Positions 38,847 to 46,344 of a stretch of 64,000 nucleotides of DNA are shown piece after piece. The DNA lies in assembly GCF_005885635.1 (NCBI RefSeq), contig NZ_VATY01000002.1, positions 620,001 to 684,000 on the forward strand, read 5' to 3'. The notes under the pieces were generated by a model. It was not told where the DNA came from. It searched no databases and saw only the letters and a program-made list of their open reading frames with translations. The translations under genes and the position numbers were made by a program. The DNA comes from Maribacter algarum (ex Zhang et al. 2020) (GTDB taxonomy: Bacteria; Bacteroidota; Bacteroidia; Flavobacteriales; Flavobacteriaceae). How positions within the stretch are numbered: position 1 is the first letter of the stretch; every line of letters begins with the position of its first letter.

Positions 38847-40379
38847 TTACTCCTCTAATTGTTTCAGTTTATCGATTGCATGCTGATTTTCAGGATTTAA
38901 TTCCAATGACCTCTTGAAGTTAGCAATAGCATTTTCAAAATCCTGGTTGTAAAAATATGCCAGGGCTAAACTATCATATAGATTTGCAGATTTAGGGTAG
39001 AGATGTACAGCCAATAAAAAGACATTTATACCTTGCTCCATCTTTCCGGCATTAAAAGCTAGTCGAAGGCCAAGTCTGTTTAGCATAGCTTCTTCAAGCT
39101 CGAGTGTTGGATGTTTCGTTACTGTTTTTTCGTATAAGGAGATTAAATCTCGATGACCCTGATGTAGAGCCAAATCCTTGAAGTCTTTATAGTCAAACGC
39201 TGGCCTAAGTGCCTTTTTCATTTTTTTCGAAATCAGGTTTTCGGAAATATTGTTTCTATCGGGGCTGTTTTCAATGAATTGCTTTGCGCCCTCCTCATTT
39301 TTCAAAGTAGCATTTAAGAATTGTAAGGTGTATTCAGAAAGTAGCTTATAGGATGCCATAATTTCAGCATCACTTTTATCTTGTCTTTTATCCCTGTATG
39401 AAAATAAAACACCAACAGTACCAAAATGAGAATGTGTTAGGTCGTGAAATTTGTAACTGTAGGCATTAGTATAATTTAAAGAATCATACAGCTGGAATTT
39501 GTAATTTAACTCAGCAGGTATTTTATCATTCGTAAGTACTTCTTCAGGAATATCTTTTTGAGCAAAATGGATATAGGGAATATTCAACCAGTCTAAGTCA
39601 AAGTAAGGTGATTTCTCTAGTACTGTATAATTATATCTTTCAGTGCCATCTAAGCTTACTAGGGCACTTATGTTTTTGTTTTTCATAACCGTTATGGCAT
39701 TGGAAAGTCCGCCAAAACTAAAGCCCATTAGCGCTATTCTATCGTAGTCTATGTATTGGTATTTATAAATCTCTTTTAAAAGAAATTCTACATCTCTAGA
39801 TTGAGTTTCCATATCCTTTGTAGTTCCTCCTTCGAACCACCTTGTCTCTGTTCCTCTTGAAGGGCTTGATATCACTACAAAACCATTACTTGCCAAAAAT
39901 TCGAATAAGGCAAAATTTTCAATTGATGAGGCTTGATAACTTGGTGCGTAGACTACGACTGGAAATTTCCCTTCTAAAAAATCGGCATCGGACAAAGCAT
40001 TTACCTTTTCAGACAAATGGGCTCTGTTTTGCGGTGTATCACCTAAGTCAGGAAACCAATCTAACAATAACTCGTTTGGTAAGTTTTTCGATTCTTCTTC
40101 CTCCTTTAAAATTTCTAAATAGTCCAATACAGCTAATGGCGCAGGAGTACTGTTTTCAAGTTCAGCGGGATACCAAATACTAATAGGAATTGGCCTATGT
40201 ACGAGTTTGTTATTAAAATCATTTTCAATTCGATAGCGTCTTGTGCTATCGATTGTAGTATAATGTTTAAAACCAACACTATACCCTCCGTTTTTTAGGT
40301 TTATTTCTTTTAATGAGGTCTGGCCATTTACTGAATATATTTGAAGAAATAGTAAAACTAGTAAAGTTCTTATTCGCAT
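38847..40379 (-). CDS. Secreted alpha/beta-hydrolase (PAF-acetylhydrolase/dienelactone-hydrolase-like) with TPR tail
   Basis: A 510-aa protein with a signal peptide (LLVLLFLQIYSVNGQ). The hydrolase body has VVYAPSYQASSIENFALFEFLASNGFVVIS, the nucleophile elbow GFSFGG (residue ~218) and a catalytic-His candidate in HDLTHSHFG. The last ~90 residues form TPR helices (YPKSANLYDSLALAYFYNQDFENAIANF .. LNPENQHA), almost the same tail as on the beta-lactamase-fold protein at 29878. It is an esterase or lipase of unknown substrate. Confidence 0.82.
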   Translation of the reverse strand: MRIRTLLVLLFLQIYSVNGQTSLKEINLKNGGYSVGFKHYTTIDSTRRYRIENDFNNKLVHRPIPISIWYPAELENSTPAPLAVLDYLEILKEEEESKNLPNELLLDWFPDLGDTPQNRAHLSEKVNALSDADFLEGKFPVVVYAPSYQASSIENFALFEFLASNGFVVISSPSRGTETRWFEGGTTKDMETQSRDVEFLLKEIYKYQYIDYDRIALMGFSFGGLSNAITVMKNKNISALVSLDGTERYNYTVLEKSPYFDLDWLNIPYIHFAQKDIPEEVLTNDKIPAELNYKFQLYDSLNYTNAYSYKFHDLTHSHFGTVGVLFSYRDKRQDKSDAEIMASYKLLSEYTLQFLNATLKNEEGAKQFIENSPDRNNISENLISKKMKKALRPAFDYKDFKDLALHQGHRDLISLYEKTVTKHPTLELEEAMLNRLGLRLAFNAGKMEQGINVFLLAVHLYPKSANLYDSLALAYFYNQDFENAIANFKRSLELNPENQHAIDKLKQLEE

Positions 40380-40427
40380 TATTTTAGATGTATGTGTTCA
40401 AATGTAAAGATTCATTGATTCAATACG

Positions 40428-40452
40428 CAACGTCTTTAATTTAAAGACGTTG
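40428..40452. terminator. Perfect inverted repeat after the small-gene pair
   Basis: CAACGTCTTTAA and its exact complement are separated by a single T. It lies between the start of the esterase gene and the stop of the small gene at 40597. It could terminate transcription of that pair or act as an operator; the AAAGACGTTG arm is not followed by a good T-run. Confidence 0.4.
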
Positions 40453-40528
40453 AATGTTTTGAAAACGTTGCCTGAGTTTTAAGTTTTATTCGATTTTCAG
40501 TTTGTTGCTAATACAGCACCTAGTATCG

Positions 40529-40610
40529 AATTACCCTATTTCTTGAATCCATGTAACGGATATTAATGGCTTACTGTATCCGCCACTAGTTGCAAACTAG
40601 CTGTAGCGGG
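40529..40610 (-). repeat. Cassette-array repeat, copy 4, overlapping a gene end
   Basis: GGCTTACTGTATCCGCCACTAGTTGCAAACTAGCTGTAGCGGG carries the whole hairpin core (40581-40600). The stop codon TAG of the gene at 40597 is formed inside the CTAG of the hairpin, and the last codons (I-S-R-Y-S) are read from the G-rich end. Confidence 0.8.
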
Positions 40611-40866
40611 AGATTCGACCGGTGTCCATCAAAAGCAAGGATAACTTTTTTTCCATACGCTGTGCGAACGAATCGTCTAGAAAACTTTCGTATTTCATAA
40701 TTCTGTGCTGTATTTCAGTACCGCCTTTGAACACTTCTACACGGCACATATACTTCTTATCTTCGAATGTGTCGTAAGCCTCAACTTTTATAAGCCCTAG
40801 GCCATACTTGCGAAATCGGTATTGCAGTAGTTTTTTTAGTAATATTTCTTGTCGGATCAGGTTCAT
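40597..40866 (-). CDS. Small basic protein of unknown function, paired with the SRAP gene region
   Basis: 89 aa, basic at the N-terminus (RQEILLKKLLQYRFRKYG) and with no signal or TM helix. No family recognised. It is transcribed with the 86-aa gene (12-base gap) and away from the SRAP gene. The reading frame runs into cassette repeat copy 4, so its natural C-terminus has probably been replaced by ISRYS or truncated. Confidence 0.6.
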   Translation of the reverse strand: MNLIRQEILLKKLLQYRFRKYGLGLIKVEAYDTFEDKKYMCRVEVFKGGTEIQHRIMKYESFLDDSFAQRMEKKLSLLLMDTGRISRYS

Positions 40867-40878
40867 TTGCTGTATGTT

Positions 40879-41139
40879 CTAATAAGGTATTTTATAACGT
40901 ATCCAACCACATTCAGGTAGGTCATATTGGCTCACATCGATAATCGTTTCAACACCCTTTTGCGGATACTTGTATTTTAGGCTTGTAATACCTTCGTTCG
41001 TTTCTAAGAAGAACAGGTTGATTCTACGGGGTTTATGAAGTTTCCTTCGCCAACATTCGCGCTCTAGTTCTGGCTCTCCAATATCTAGGAGTAGTTTTTT
41101 GATGGCGTACCTGTCGTTGTTTCTATAAATGATCTTCAT
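40879..41139 (-). CDS. Small protein of unknown function, divergent from the SRAP gene
   Basis: 86 aa, cytosolic, basic in the middle (ECWRRKLHKPRRINLFFLE). No family recognised. Its start codon faces the tandem GGAAATATTCC sites and the SRAP gene on the other strand. The shared control region makes a role in the same damage response plausible, but no domain shows it. Confidence 0.6.
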   Translation of the reverse strand: MKIIYRNNDRYAIKKLLLDIGEPELERECWRRKLHKPRRINLFFLETNEGITSLKYKYPQKGVETIIDVSQYDLPECGWIRYKIPY

Positions 41140-41140
41140 T

Positions 41141-41172
41141 TGGAAATATTCCTAAAAAATGGAAATATTCCA
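41141..41172. promoter_or_regulatory. Tandem palindromic operator between divergent genes
   Basis: TGGAAATATTCC occurs twice (41141-41152 and 41160-41171), 19 bases apart start to start, each an inverted repeat GGAA-ATA-TTCC. A third partial half-site (ATAGGAATCC) follows. They lie right before the start of the 86-aa gene and about 70 bases before the SRAP gene. The arrangement suits a dimeric repressor such as a LexA-type regulator. Confidence 0.6.
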
Positions 41173-41243
41173 AATATAGGAATCCGTTTTGATATATTTT
41201 AAACTTTAACAATTTTCAGTAAATTGTCTCTATAGAAAGTGAC

Positions 41244-42023
41244 ATGTGTTATAGTACAAGAACAACAAAAAAAATAGGGGAGCTTGAAGATTATTATGAA
41301 GTTGAGCGCCTTTTAGGGGAAACTATAGATAGCGAAACCGAGCTTATTCATAATCATGCCAACGGTTGGGCCCACCCGAATATGTGGATTCTACCACAAC
41401 AAAGAAAAGGCTTTGTGATACCCTCCAAATGGGGTATTATGCCCGCTACATCATTAGGTGCTGAGTTTAAAGACTATTTCGCAAAAAATAGAGGCGCCTT
41501 TGGTGGATTAAACCTGCGTTGCGAGGATATTTTTAAGAACTATATGTACGAGGATAACATCTATACAAAAAGATGTGTCATTCCAGTGGATGGATTTTTT
41601 GAACCGCATACGACAGCGGTAAAAGTTAAGGGAAAACCCTTCAAGGTTCCGTTTTATTTTAAAAGAGCTGATGATAAACCGATGAGCTTAGCGGGCATCT
41701 ACAATGTGACCAATGACAAGATGGTGACCTTTAGCATCTTCACCAATAAAGCAACGCCCTTGTTTGAAGATATACACAACCAACCTAGTAACAAGCATGG
41801 TGATTTCCGAAGACCGGTAGTACTGCAAGAGGGAGATGTCGAATATTGGTTGGAAGACGGACTCGATAAAGAAGAAATCGTCGATATTATGGACAATGGC
41901 TTAGAGGATGCTTATTTCGACACTTGGCCCATTAGTAAAGACCTTCATAAACGAAATGGGGAAGGGGATAGACCTGATATTATCGATAAGGTGGAATACG
42001 AAGAAATTGAAATTAGGTACTAG
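41244..42023 (+). CDS. SRAP/YedK (HMCES-like) DNA-abasic-site crosslinking protein
   Basis: 259 aa, a complete SOS-response-associated peptidase (SRAP) domain. The start MCYS leaves Cys2 as the N-terminal nucleophile that bonds abasic sites in single-stranded DNA. FVIPSKWGIMPA, NLRCEDIF, KRCVIPVDGFFEP (with the conserved glutamate), MSLAGIYN and TFSIFTNKATPLFEDIHN follow in family order. It is the only plus-strand gene in the array region. Two palindromic sites just upstream suggest DNA-damage control. Confidence 0.93.
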   Translation: MCYSTRTTKKIGELEDYYEVERLLGETIDSETELIHNHANGWAHPNMWILPQQRKGFVIPSKWGIMPATSLGAEFKDYFAKNRGAFGGLNLRCEDIFKNYMYEDNIYTKRCVIPVDGFFEPHTTAVKVKGKPFKVPFYFKRADDKPMSLAGIYNVTNDKMVTFSIFTNKATPLFEDIHNQPSNKHGDFRRPVVLQEGDVEYWLEDGLDKEEIVDIMDNGLEDAYFDTWPISKDLHKRNGEGDRPDIIDKVEYEEIEIRY

Positions 42024-42089
42024 ACTCAGAAAAGTCTTCTTTAGCGACTAAATTCATCTGAAATTAAGATAGCGTAAAAATCACCTTGG

Positions 42090-42113
42090 AACTCCCGATG
42101 GTAATCGGGAGTT
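42090..42113. terminator. Bidirectional hairpin between convergent genes
   Basis: AACTCCCGAT and ATCGGGAGTT enclose a GGTA loop, 67 bases past the SRAP stop and 18 bases before the stop of the convergent DoxX-like gene. There is no long T-run on either side. Confidence 0.55.
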
Positions 42114-42131
42114 TGCCAAAGTGAGGGGGAA

Positions 42132-42545
42132 CTAAGCCTGGGCCTCGTTGGTAAAATTTGGGTTTCTGATTGGTTCAATTTCATCTTTGAAAGCCCTAGC
42201 TTTCTTCGATTGAACATAGGTCACCAAAAGGATAACAATACAAACAACAGCAGAAGCTCCGTTTCCACTATTGACTGCCAAGTGCGCAAAGCAACCCAAA
42301 ATAAAGTTCATGAAAAAACCTGCATAAACCCATTCTACTAAGAATTGATCTCTATTGAAAACAATTAGAATCAATCCGATGATTTGCGCTACACCTAATA
42401 GATGAATGAGATAAACAGGATAACCTAGTGATTGAAAAGTGGCAACCACAGTATCATAGTTGATAATTGAGTTTACAACTGAGCCAATAATGGCTGTGGC
42501 AAAAATAAAAAGACAAATACGGAAAATTAGTTTGTTAGATTTCAT
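42132..42545 (-). CDS. DoxX-like membrane protein (DoxX_2 type)
   Basis: 137 aa with four TM helices (LIFRICLFIFATAIIGSVV, YPVYLIHLLGVAQIIGLILIVF, LVEWVYAGFFMNFILGCFAHLAV, ASAVVCIVILLVTYV). The phrases FQSLGYPVYLIHLLG and EWVYAGFF are typical of the DoxX_2 family, quinone-linked or redox-related by analogy only. Its stop is 1 base from a GTGAGGGGGA sequence that may be a worn repeat end. Confidence 0.8.
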   Translation of the reverse strand: MKSNKLIFRICLFIFATAIIGSVVNSIINYDTVVATFQSLGYPVYLIHLLGVAQIIGLILIVFNRDQFLVEWVYAGFFMNFILGCFAHLAVNSGNGASAVVCIVILLVTYVQSKKARAFKDEIEPIRNPNFTNEAQA

Positions 42546-42710
42546 AATTGTAAGGGTTAAGTTGCAGCTAAACTACAACCGGTTTTGGATATTATGGAGC
42601 GTGCCTAGACCGATGACCGTTTTCTATAGGTGAATGAAAAGGAATTGCGGTTGAAGATTTTATGATAATGCACGCTGTAGGACTAACCTACTGTAAACTG
42701 GAAGTTTCGG

Positions 42711-42769
42711 GTGGGTAGCACGTGGCTTATAGTTTTGGGTCACCGGTCACAGAAAAGTGCTAGCGGGGG
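42711..42769 (-). repeat. Cassette-array repeat, copy 5 (CACGTGG subtype), in a 342-base gene-free gap
   Basis: CACGTGGCTTATAGTTTTGGG (42719-42739) matches copy 1 at 37325, and the end AGTGCTAGCGGGGG matches the common G-rich end. Between 42546 and 42887 there is no gene. Besides this repeat the gap holds only a strong terminator (42808) and unassigned sequence. Confidence 0.65.
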
Positions 42770-42807
42770 TGTGAGTTGAATGAGCACTAAAGTATAGAGG
42801 TTAAACA

Positions 42808-42839
42808 AAAAAGACAGCCTTAGCAGGGGCTGTCTTTTT
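42808..42839. terminator. Strong terminator after the YegP-like gene
   Basis: AAAAAGACAGCC and GGCTGTCTTTTT form a 12-bp stem with an 8-base loop and A/T tracts on both sides. In the minus direction it lies 49 bases after the DUF1508 gene. Confidence 0.85.
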
Positions 42840-42887
42840 ATTGAATTAAGTACTTATCTAAAGTACCATGTGCGAATGTTAAAGATA

Positions 42888-43217
42888 TTACGAATTATCT
42901 TGAACTGATGCTTTAGGAGCGTTCTTTTTTATCGAAGCTATTCCTTTCGACATTGCCGAAGTACTAGAATACATTTCACTACTGCCAATTACTTGACCGT
43001 TTGTAGCTTTTAAACTAAAATAAGGTGAACCATCCTTCGCCTTTTTTCTTTCGAACATTTTATCATCCTTGGAATTCTTTCTTACAGATTCGATTCCGTT
43101 CTCGCAGGCAGATTTTGTTGCATAACCTTGACTACTTAAGATAACTTGATGATTACCAGCTTTAAGATTAAACCTAAACTTTCCGGCTTTATCTTTATTA
43201 ATTTCGAATTTACCCAT
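42888..43217 (-). CDS. YegP/DUF1508 tandem-domain protein
   Basis: 109 aa with two DUF1508 units: FEINKDKAGKFRFNLKAGNHQVILSSQGY with CENGIESVRKN, and FERKKAKDGSPYFSLKATNGQVIGSSEMY with MSKGIASIKKN. It is a small cytosolic protein of unknown role. It is followed by a terminator rather than a repeat, unlike most genes around it. Confidence 0.93.
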   Translation of the reverse strand: MGKFEINKDKAGKFRFNLKAGNHQVILSSQGYATKSACENGIESVRKNSKDDKMFERKKAKDGSPYFSLKATNGQVIGSSEMYSSTSAMSKGIASIKKNAPKASVQDNS

Positions 43218-43329
43218 ATTGATTTATGTTTTATAGTTTTCTACTTAACTCATAATCAATAAACTTATTTCATTTAAGGTCATAAAAATACAGACCTAAC
43301 GGGTGTTTTGCTCGCACAAGCCGGGTTTT

Positions 43330-43356
43330 CGCTACCGCCAGTTTGCTACTGGTGGC
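43330..43356 (+). repeat. Cassette-array repeat, copy 6, inverted orientation
   Basis: CGCTACCGCCAGTTTGCTACTGGTGGC equals the reverse complement of the common hairpin end (GCCACTAGTTGCAAACTAGCGGTAGCG) with a few changes. It faces copy 7, which is about 40 bases away. Confidence 0.65.
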
Positions 43357-43395
43357 CAGCATGAGTGAGAACTGATAGTGTTTTAATTAAAAGAG

Positions 43396-43468
43396 GTGGC
43401 TTACTGTTGTGTTAGCTTCTTGCGGCTTACTGTTGCCGCCACTAGATGCAAACTAACGGTAGCAGGGG
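43396..43468 (-). repeat. Cassette-array repeat, copy 7
   Basis: GGCTTACTGTTG occurs twice, then GCCGCCACTAGATGCAAACTAACGGTAGCAGGGG. The G-rich end is 5 bases from the stop codon of the gene at 43474. Confidence 0.8.
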
Positions 43469-43473
43469 AAGCA

Positions 43474-44037
43474 TCACTTAAATTTGTGGAGTAGTTTATC
43501 TTCGGTATCAAGGGTGCCATGCGCATCTGCGTCTGTCAGACAGCCATCCATTGCACTCACTCTTGTTATTTGCCTTCCCTGTCGAAATACCAATTTGAGA
43601 CCATGCTCATCTTCCCAACCGCATCTACAATTAATTTCTAAGTAAATATCCTGGTCTCTGTGGGGTCTTCTCGAAAGATTTATACCACCATGCCGCATGG
43701 GTTTCACGTGCTTCCAAATTTCGTTTTGGTCTTTCATATCGATAAAAACTTGGTCTGAAGGGCGTAGTACAATCTGATTCAGAAAGTCCATACAGTTTTT
43801 ATGTACGAGATGCGAAATGGACGCTCTATCTTCTATTGATTTTTGCAAGAAGGCTTTCACAGCTTGGTCTGCTTCTTCAATAAATTTCGGGTCTTCTTCA
43901 GGAAGAAACTCCCCATAATTTATTTGCATTTTTTTATGGTCAAAAAACGGAATTTCAATGGGTACACTTCCCCACCAACCGGCAATTTGCCCCTTTTGTT
44001 TTAATTCGCCGAGTATGTCGCTTTTTATGGTTCTCAT
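43474..44037 (-). CDS. Uncharacterised protein resembling the DUF6985 group
   Basis: 187 aa, no signal or TM helix. The N-terminal half (VPIEIPFFDHKKMQINYGEFLPEEDPKFIEEADQAVKAFL) is followed by a C-terminal segment (DIYLEINCRCGWEDEHGLKLVFRQGRQITRVSAMDGCLTDADAHG). The C-terminal pattern recalls DUF6985-type proteins, but I am not sure. It is flanked by repeat copies 7 and 8, and so is a candidate cassette. Confidence 0.65.
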   Translation of the reverse strand: MRTIKSDILGELKQKGQIAGWWGSVPIEIPFFDHKKMQINYGEFLPEEDPKFIEEADQAVKAFLQKSIEDRASISHLVHKNCMDFLNQIVLRPSDQVFIDMKDQNEIWKHVKPMRHGGINLSRRPHRDQDIYLEINCRCGWEDEHGLKLVFRQGRQITRVSAMDGCLTDADAHGTLDTEDKLLHKFK

Positions 44038-44074
44038 TTTTTAGCTTTTTGGCAAGCCCGAAGCTTCTGGGGTA

Positions 44075-44169
44075 GATAGCAACAAGTTACTGTATTTCTT
44101 TAAAGGGTTGGTAGCTTACTGTTGCTTACTTACTGTTGCCGTCCCTAGTTGCAAAGCGGTAGCGTAGGG
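44075..44169 (-). repeat. Cassette-array repeat, copy 8 (near-identical to copy 11)
   Basis: It starts GATAGCAACAAGTTACTG, contains TTACTGTTGC twice and the core CCCTAGTTGCAAAGCGG, and ends in GTAGCGTAGGG. It touches the stop codon of the gene at 44170 with no gap. Only two short indels separate it from copy 11, about 2.2 kb away. Confidence 0.9.
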
Positions 44170-44679
44170 TTATTTTTTCAGCCCTTCTATAATTGCACTT
44201 TTAATTTCTTTATAATGATAGGTTACGAAATACGCCCCGCTAGTAACCAAGTAAATTTTGTTTTCGTCCCTCAACCACATAATTCCGCCTTTACTCACGC
44301 AGACCTGAATTCTATTATGTTGTAAACTATCTAGTGTGCTCATAAAATCAGTTGCACAACTTTCACTTTCAAATTCCCACTCCCGAAATTCAATTTGCCA
44401 TTTACCCTCCCATTTTGAAGTAATTAAATCAGAGCACTTGACCTTTGTAATCAGGTCAAAATCCAATTCTGATAACCTTTCAAGCTTTTCGTAATCAGCA
44501 CATTTTTCAAATTGTGTAACAAAATCTTGGTTGGGCTTATTGCTAGTAGTGTAAGAATCTGTTTTAGGTTGAAACTCTAATTCCAAATTCAAGGAAGCCA
44601 ATGCATTCGCAAACGCATCTTGACCAAATGAAATAGAACAATTTCCGATTAGTATAAGTATCAGTAAACAGTTTCTCAT
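44170..44679 (-). CDS. Secreted protein of unknown function
   Basis: 169 aa with a signal peptide (CLLILILIGNCSISFGQ). The mature part is acidic and has Cys in CADYE, KCSDL, SCATD and VCVSKGG. No family recognised. Its stop codon abuts repeat copy 8 directly; the gene upstream (44735) is separated by only 55 bases without a repeat, so the two may form one two-gene unit. Confidence 0.7.
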   Translation of the reverse strand: MRNCLLILILIGNCSISFGQDAFANALASLNLELEFQPKTDSYTTSNKPNQDFVTQFEKCADYEKLERLSELDFDLITKVKCSDLITSKWEGKWQIEFREWEFESESCATDFMSTLDSLQHNRIQVCVSKGGIMWLRDENKIYLVTSGAYFVTYHYKEIKSAIIEGLKK

Positions 44680-44734
44680 AATGTATGGTAACGGTGAATG
44701 ATAAGAGTAGTAGTCACGAAGGAGTTAATACTTC

Positions 44735-45586
44735 TTATCTATTGTTATCATCTTTTTCAATTTTACCTGAAGCAGTTACTTTATCGGTATATAAAATATG
44801 TGTGTACTGATTTTGTTCTTCAGGAAATTTCTCACACAAGAACATTTCGTGAGAAAGTGTGGTATTATAAATGTTTTCTTCTCTATCAATATCTCGAATT
44901 TTTATTCCTGTGCCGTCGTTATTGAACATACTACCTTCACTGAATGCATGGTGAATTGACATGATTTTTTTTGAATCGAAATTGGTGGTATCTTTTAACA
45001 AGTATCCTGCAATTCTTTCTTTATCAAAAAGAGGTGTAATTGAATTATGTACATTTCCTGTTAGCGTAACTATTTTGCTGTCAGGGTGTGTATTACGTAT
45101 GTCACGTATTTCCATATACATAGATGAATCTCTGGGTGAGGATGGGTAATAATTATCAATGAATTTTAGAATGATTTTTTCATTTTGGATGCTATTGTAG
45201 ATTAAATCAAGCATTGATACACCATTTCTACCATCAAAATTTTCTCTGCGAAAGAAATCCAATTCTTTTAATTGGGCAATTGACATCTCATTTGACAAGT
45301 TTTCCATCTGTGAAGCACGGATTTCTAAGGCTAAGACAACTTTTTTTTCAGATTCAGTTATAAGGTTACATAGACCATAGACAAATTCGGCGGGCTCTTT
45401 TGTCCCATGCATTTCTCCAACCATTATTATGTCGTAATCAGATATCTCCTTATAAACCTGCTGATTCAATTTTGAAATATCATTAATTGGAATTGCATTT
45501 TCTTTTAAAAAGTCAACTGGGGTAGTCACTTCTTTTTCTCCGCATGATATACACAATAAAAGTAATAAGTAATTCAGCTTTTTCAT
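44735..45586 (-). CDS. TraB/Tiki/ChaN-superfamily-like lipoprotein
   Basis: About 283 aa from the ATG at 45586, chosen because MKKLNYLLLLLCISC is a clear lipoprotein signal. The body begins DYDIIMVGEMHGTKEPAEFVYGL, has KKVVLALEIRASQ and later KIVTLTGNVHNSITP. The GEMHG and GNVHN pattern fits the Tiki/TraB/ChaN-type haem-binding or metalloprotease-like superfamily. Family membership is plausible but not certain. Repeat copy 9 precedes its start. Confidence 0.6.
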   Translation of the reverse strand: MKKLNYLLLLLCISCGEKEVTTPVDFLKENAIPINDISKLNQQVYKEISDYDIIMVGEMHGTKEPAEFVYGLCNLITESEKKVVLALEIRASQMENLSNEMSIAQLKELDFFRRENFDGRNGVSMLDLIYNSIQNEKIILKFIDNYYPSSPRDSSMYMEIRDIRNTHPDSKIVTLTGNVHNSITPLFDKERIAGYLLKDTTNFDSKKIMSIHHAFSEGSMFNNDGTGIKIRDIDREENIYNTTLSHEMFLCEKFPEEQNQYTHILYTDKVTASGKIEKDDNNR

Positions 45587-45620
45587 GTTTAATTCTTTCA
45601 AGGATGATAACAATTATAAA

Positions 45621-45714
45621 TAGTAACAAGTTACTATATTTCTTTCTACACTTTTCTAGGGATACCGTTGTGCCCACTAATTGCAAACTACTGGTAGCGG
45701 GGGCGCCAGCGGGG
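45621..45714 (-). repeat. Cassette-array repeat, copy 9
   Basis: TAGTAACAAGTTACTATATTTCTTT opens it, CCCACTAATTGCAAACTACTGGTAGCGGGGG forms the hairpin half, and a second CGCCAGCGGGG follows up to 2 bases before the stop of the gene at 45717. Confidence 0.85.
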
Positions 45715-45716
45715 TA

Positions 45717-46145
45717 CTAAGAATTCTTTTTCTCAAGCATTTTCATTAGTGTCAGAACACTTTCTGCATTCATCGTGTTAAAAGTTTTACCCAATTCATC
45801 TAAGTCCTTTTGTTCCGCTTTCCGTATTCCGAGTTTTTCACAGACGTTATCAATTAAATCGATGTCATCTAAGTCCCAAAGGCAGTAATTTTCATAAATA
45901 TTATCTTCAGGATACATTGTAAAGTTTTCAATTCCGATTATTTTTTTGGTCTCGTCATAATAGGCCTCTATATGTTTTTTTTCAAATCCCTTTTCAGCTA
46001 ATTGTTCTATATATGCCTCTTTCTTTAATTGTGGCCTATTTTTATTGTGATCTAGTACTTTCTTTCGCTCTGTTTCATTTCGATTATTTAAATAGAGAAG
46101 GTATATAACTATGAATATTCCACCAAAGAAAATCGCTGCTTCCAT
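45717..46145 (-). CDS. Single-pass membrane protein of unknown function
   Basis: 142 aa. N-terminal TM helix (AAIFFGGIFIVIYLLYL), then a charged cytosolic part with predicted helices (KKVLDHNKNRPQLKKEAYIEQLAEKGFEKKHIEAYYDETKKIIG) and an acidic stretch (ENYCLWDLDDIDLIDNVCEKLG). No family recognised. Repeat copies 9 and 10 flank it exactly, making it a clean single-gene cassette candidate. Confidence 0.65.
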   Translation of the reverse strand: MEAAIFFGGIFIVIYLLYLNNRNETERKKVLDHNKNRPQLKKEAYIEQLAEKGFEKKHIEAYYDETKKIIGIENFTMYPEDNIYENYCLWDLDDIDLIDNVCEKLGIRKAEQKDLDELGKTFNTMNAESVLTLMKMLEKKNS

Positions 46146-46168
46146 AAATAGCTCAGTTCATGTATAAC

Positions 46169-46247
46169 ATAACAAGTTACTACATTTCTTTAAAGGGTTG
46201 GCAGCTTAATGTTACCGCCACTAGTTGCAAACTAGCGGTGGCGGGGG
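46169..46247 (-). repeat. Cassette-array repeat, copy 10
   Basis: ATAACAAGTTACTACATTTCTTTAAAGGG opens it and CCGCCACTAGTTGCAAACTAGCGGTGGCGGGGG closes it, the best-preserved hairpin. It folds as CCGCCA-CTAGTT-GCA-AACTAG-(CGG)-TGGCGG, leaving a CGG bulge. Copy 11 follows after 2 bases, with no gene between. Confidence 0.9.
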
Positions 46248-46249
46248 TA

Positions 46250-46338
46250 GATAGCAACAAGTTACTGTATTTCTTTAAAGGGTAGCTTACTGTTGCTTAC
46301 TTACTGTTGCCGTCCCTAGTTGCAAAGCGGTAGCGGGG
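46250..46338 (-). repeat. Cassette-array repeat, copy 11
   Basis: Near-identical to copy 8: GATAGCAACAAGTTACTGTATTTCTTTAAAGGG, two TTACTGTTGC units, CCCTAGTTGCAAAGCGGTAGCGGGG. It ends 6 bases before the stop codon of the gene at 46345. Together with copy 10 it forms a tandem pair, as if a gene between them had been lost. Confidence 0.9.
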
Positions 46339-46344
46339 TATTTC

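Noticed and set aside
44698-44925. 75-aa plus-strand ORF inside the TraB/ChaN-like gene
   Set aside because: It is the antisense shadow of a well-formed lipoprotein gene and has no features of its own.
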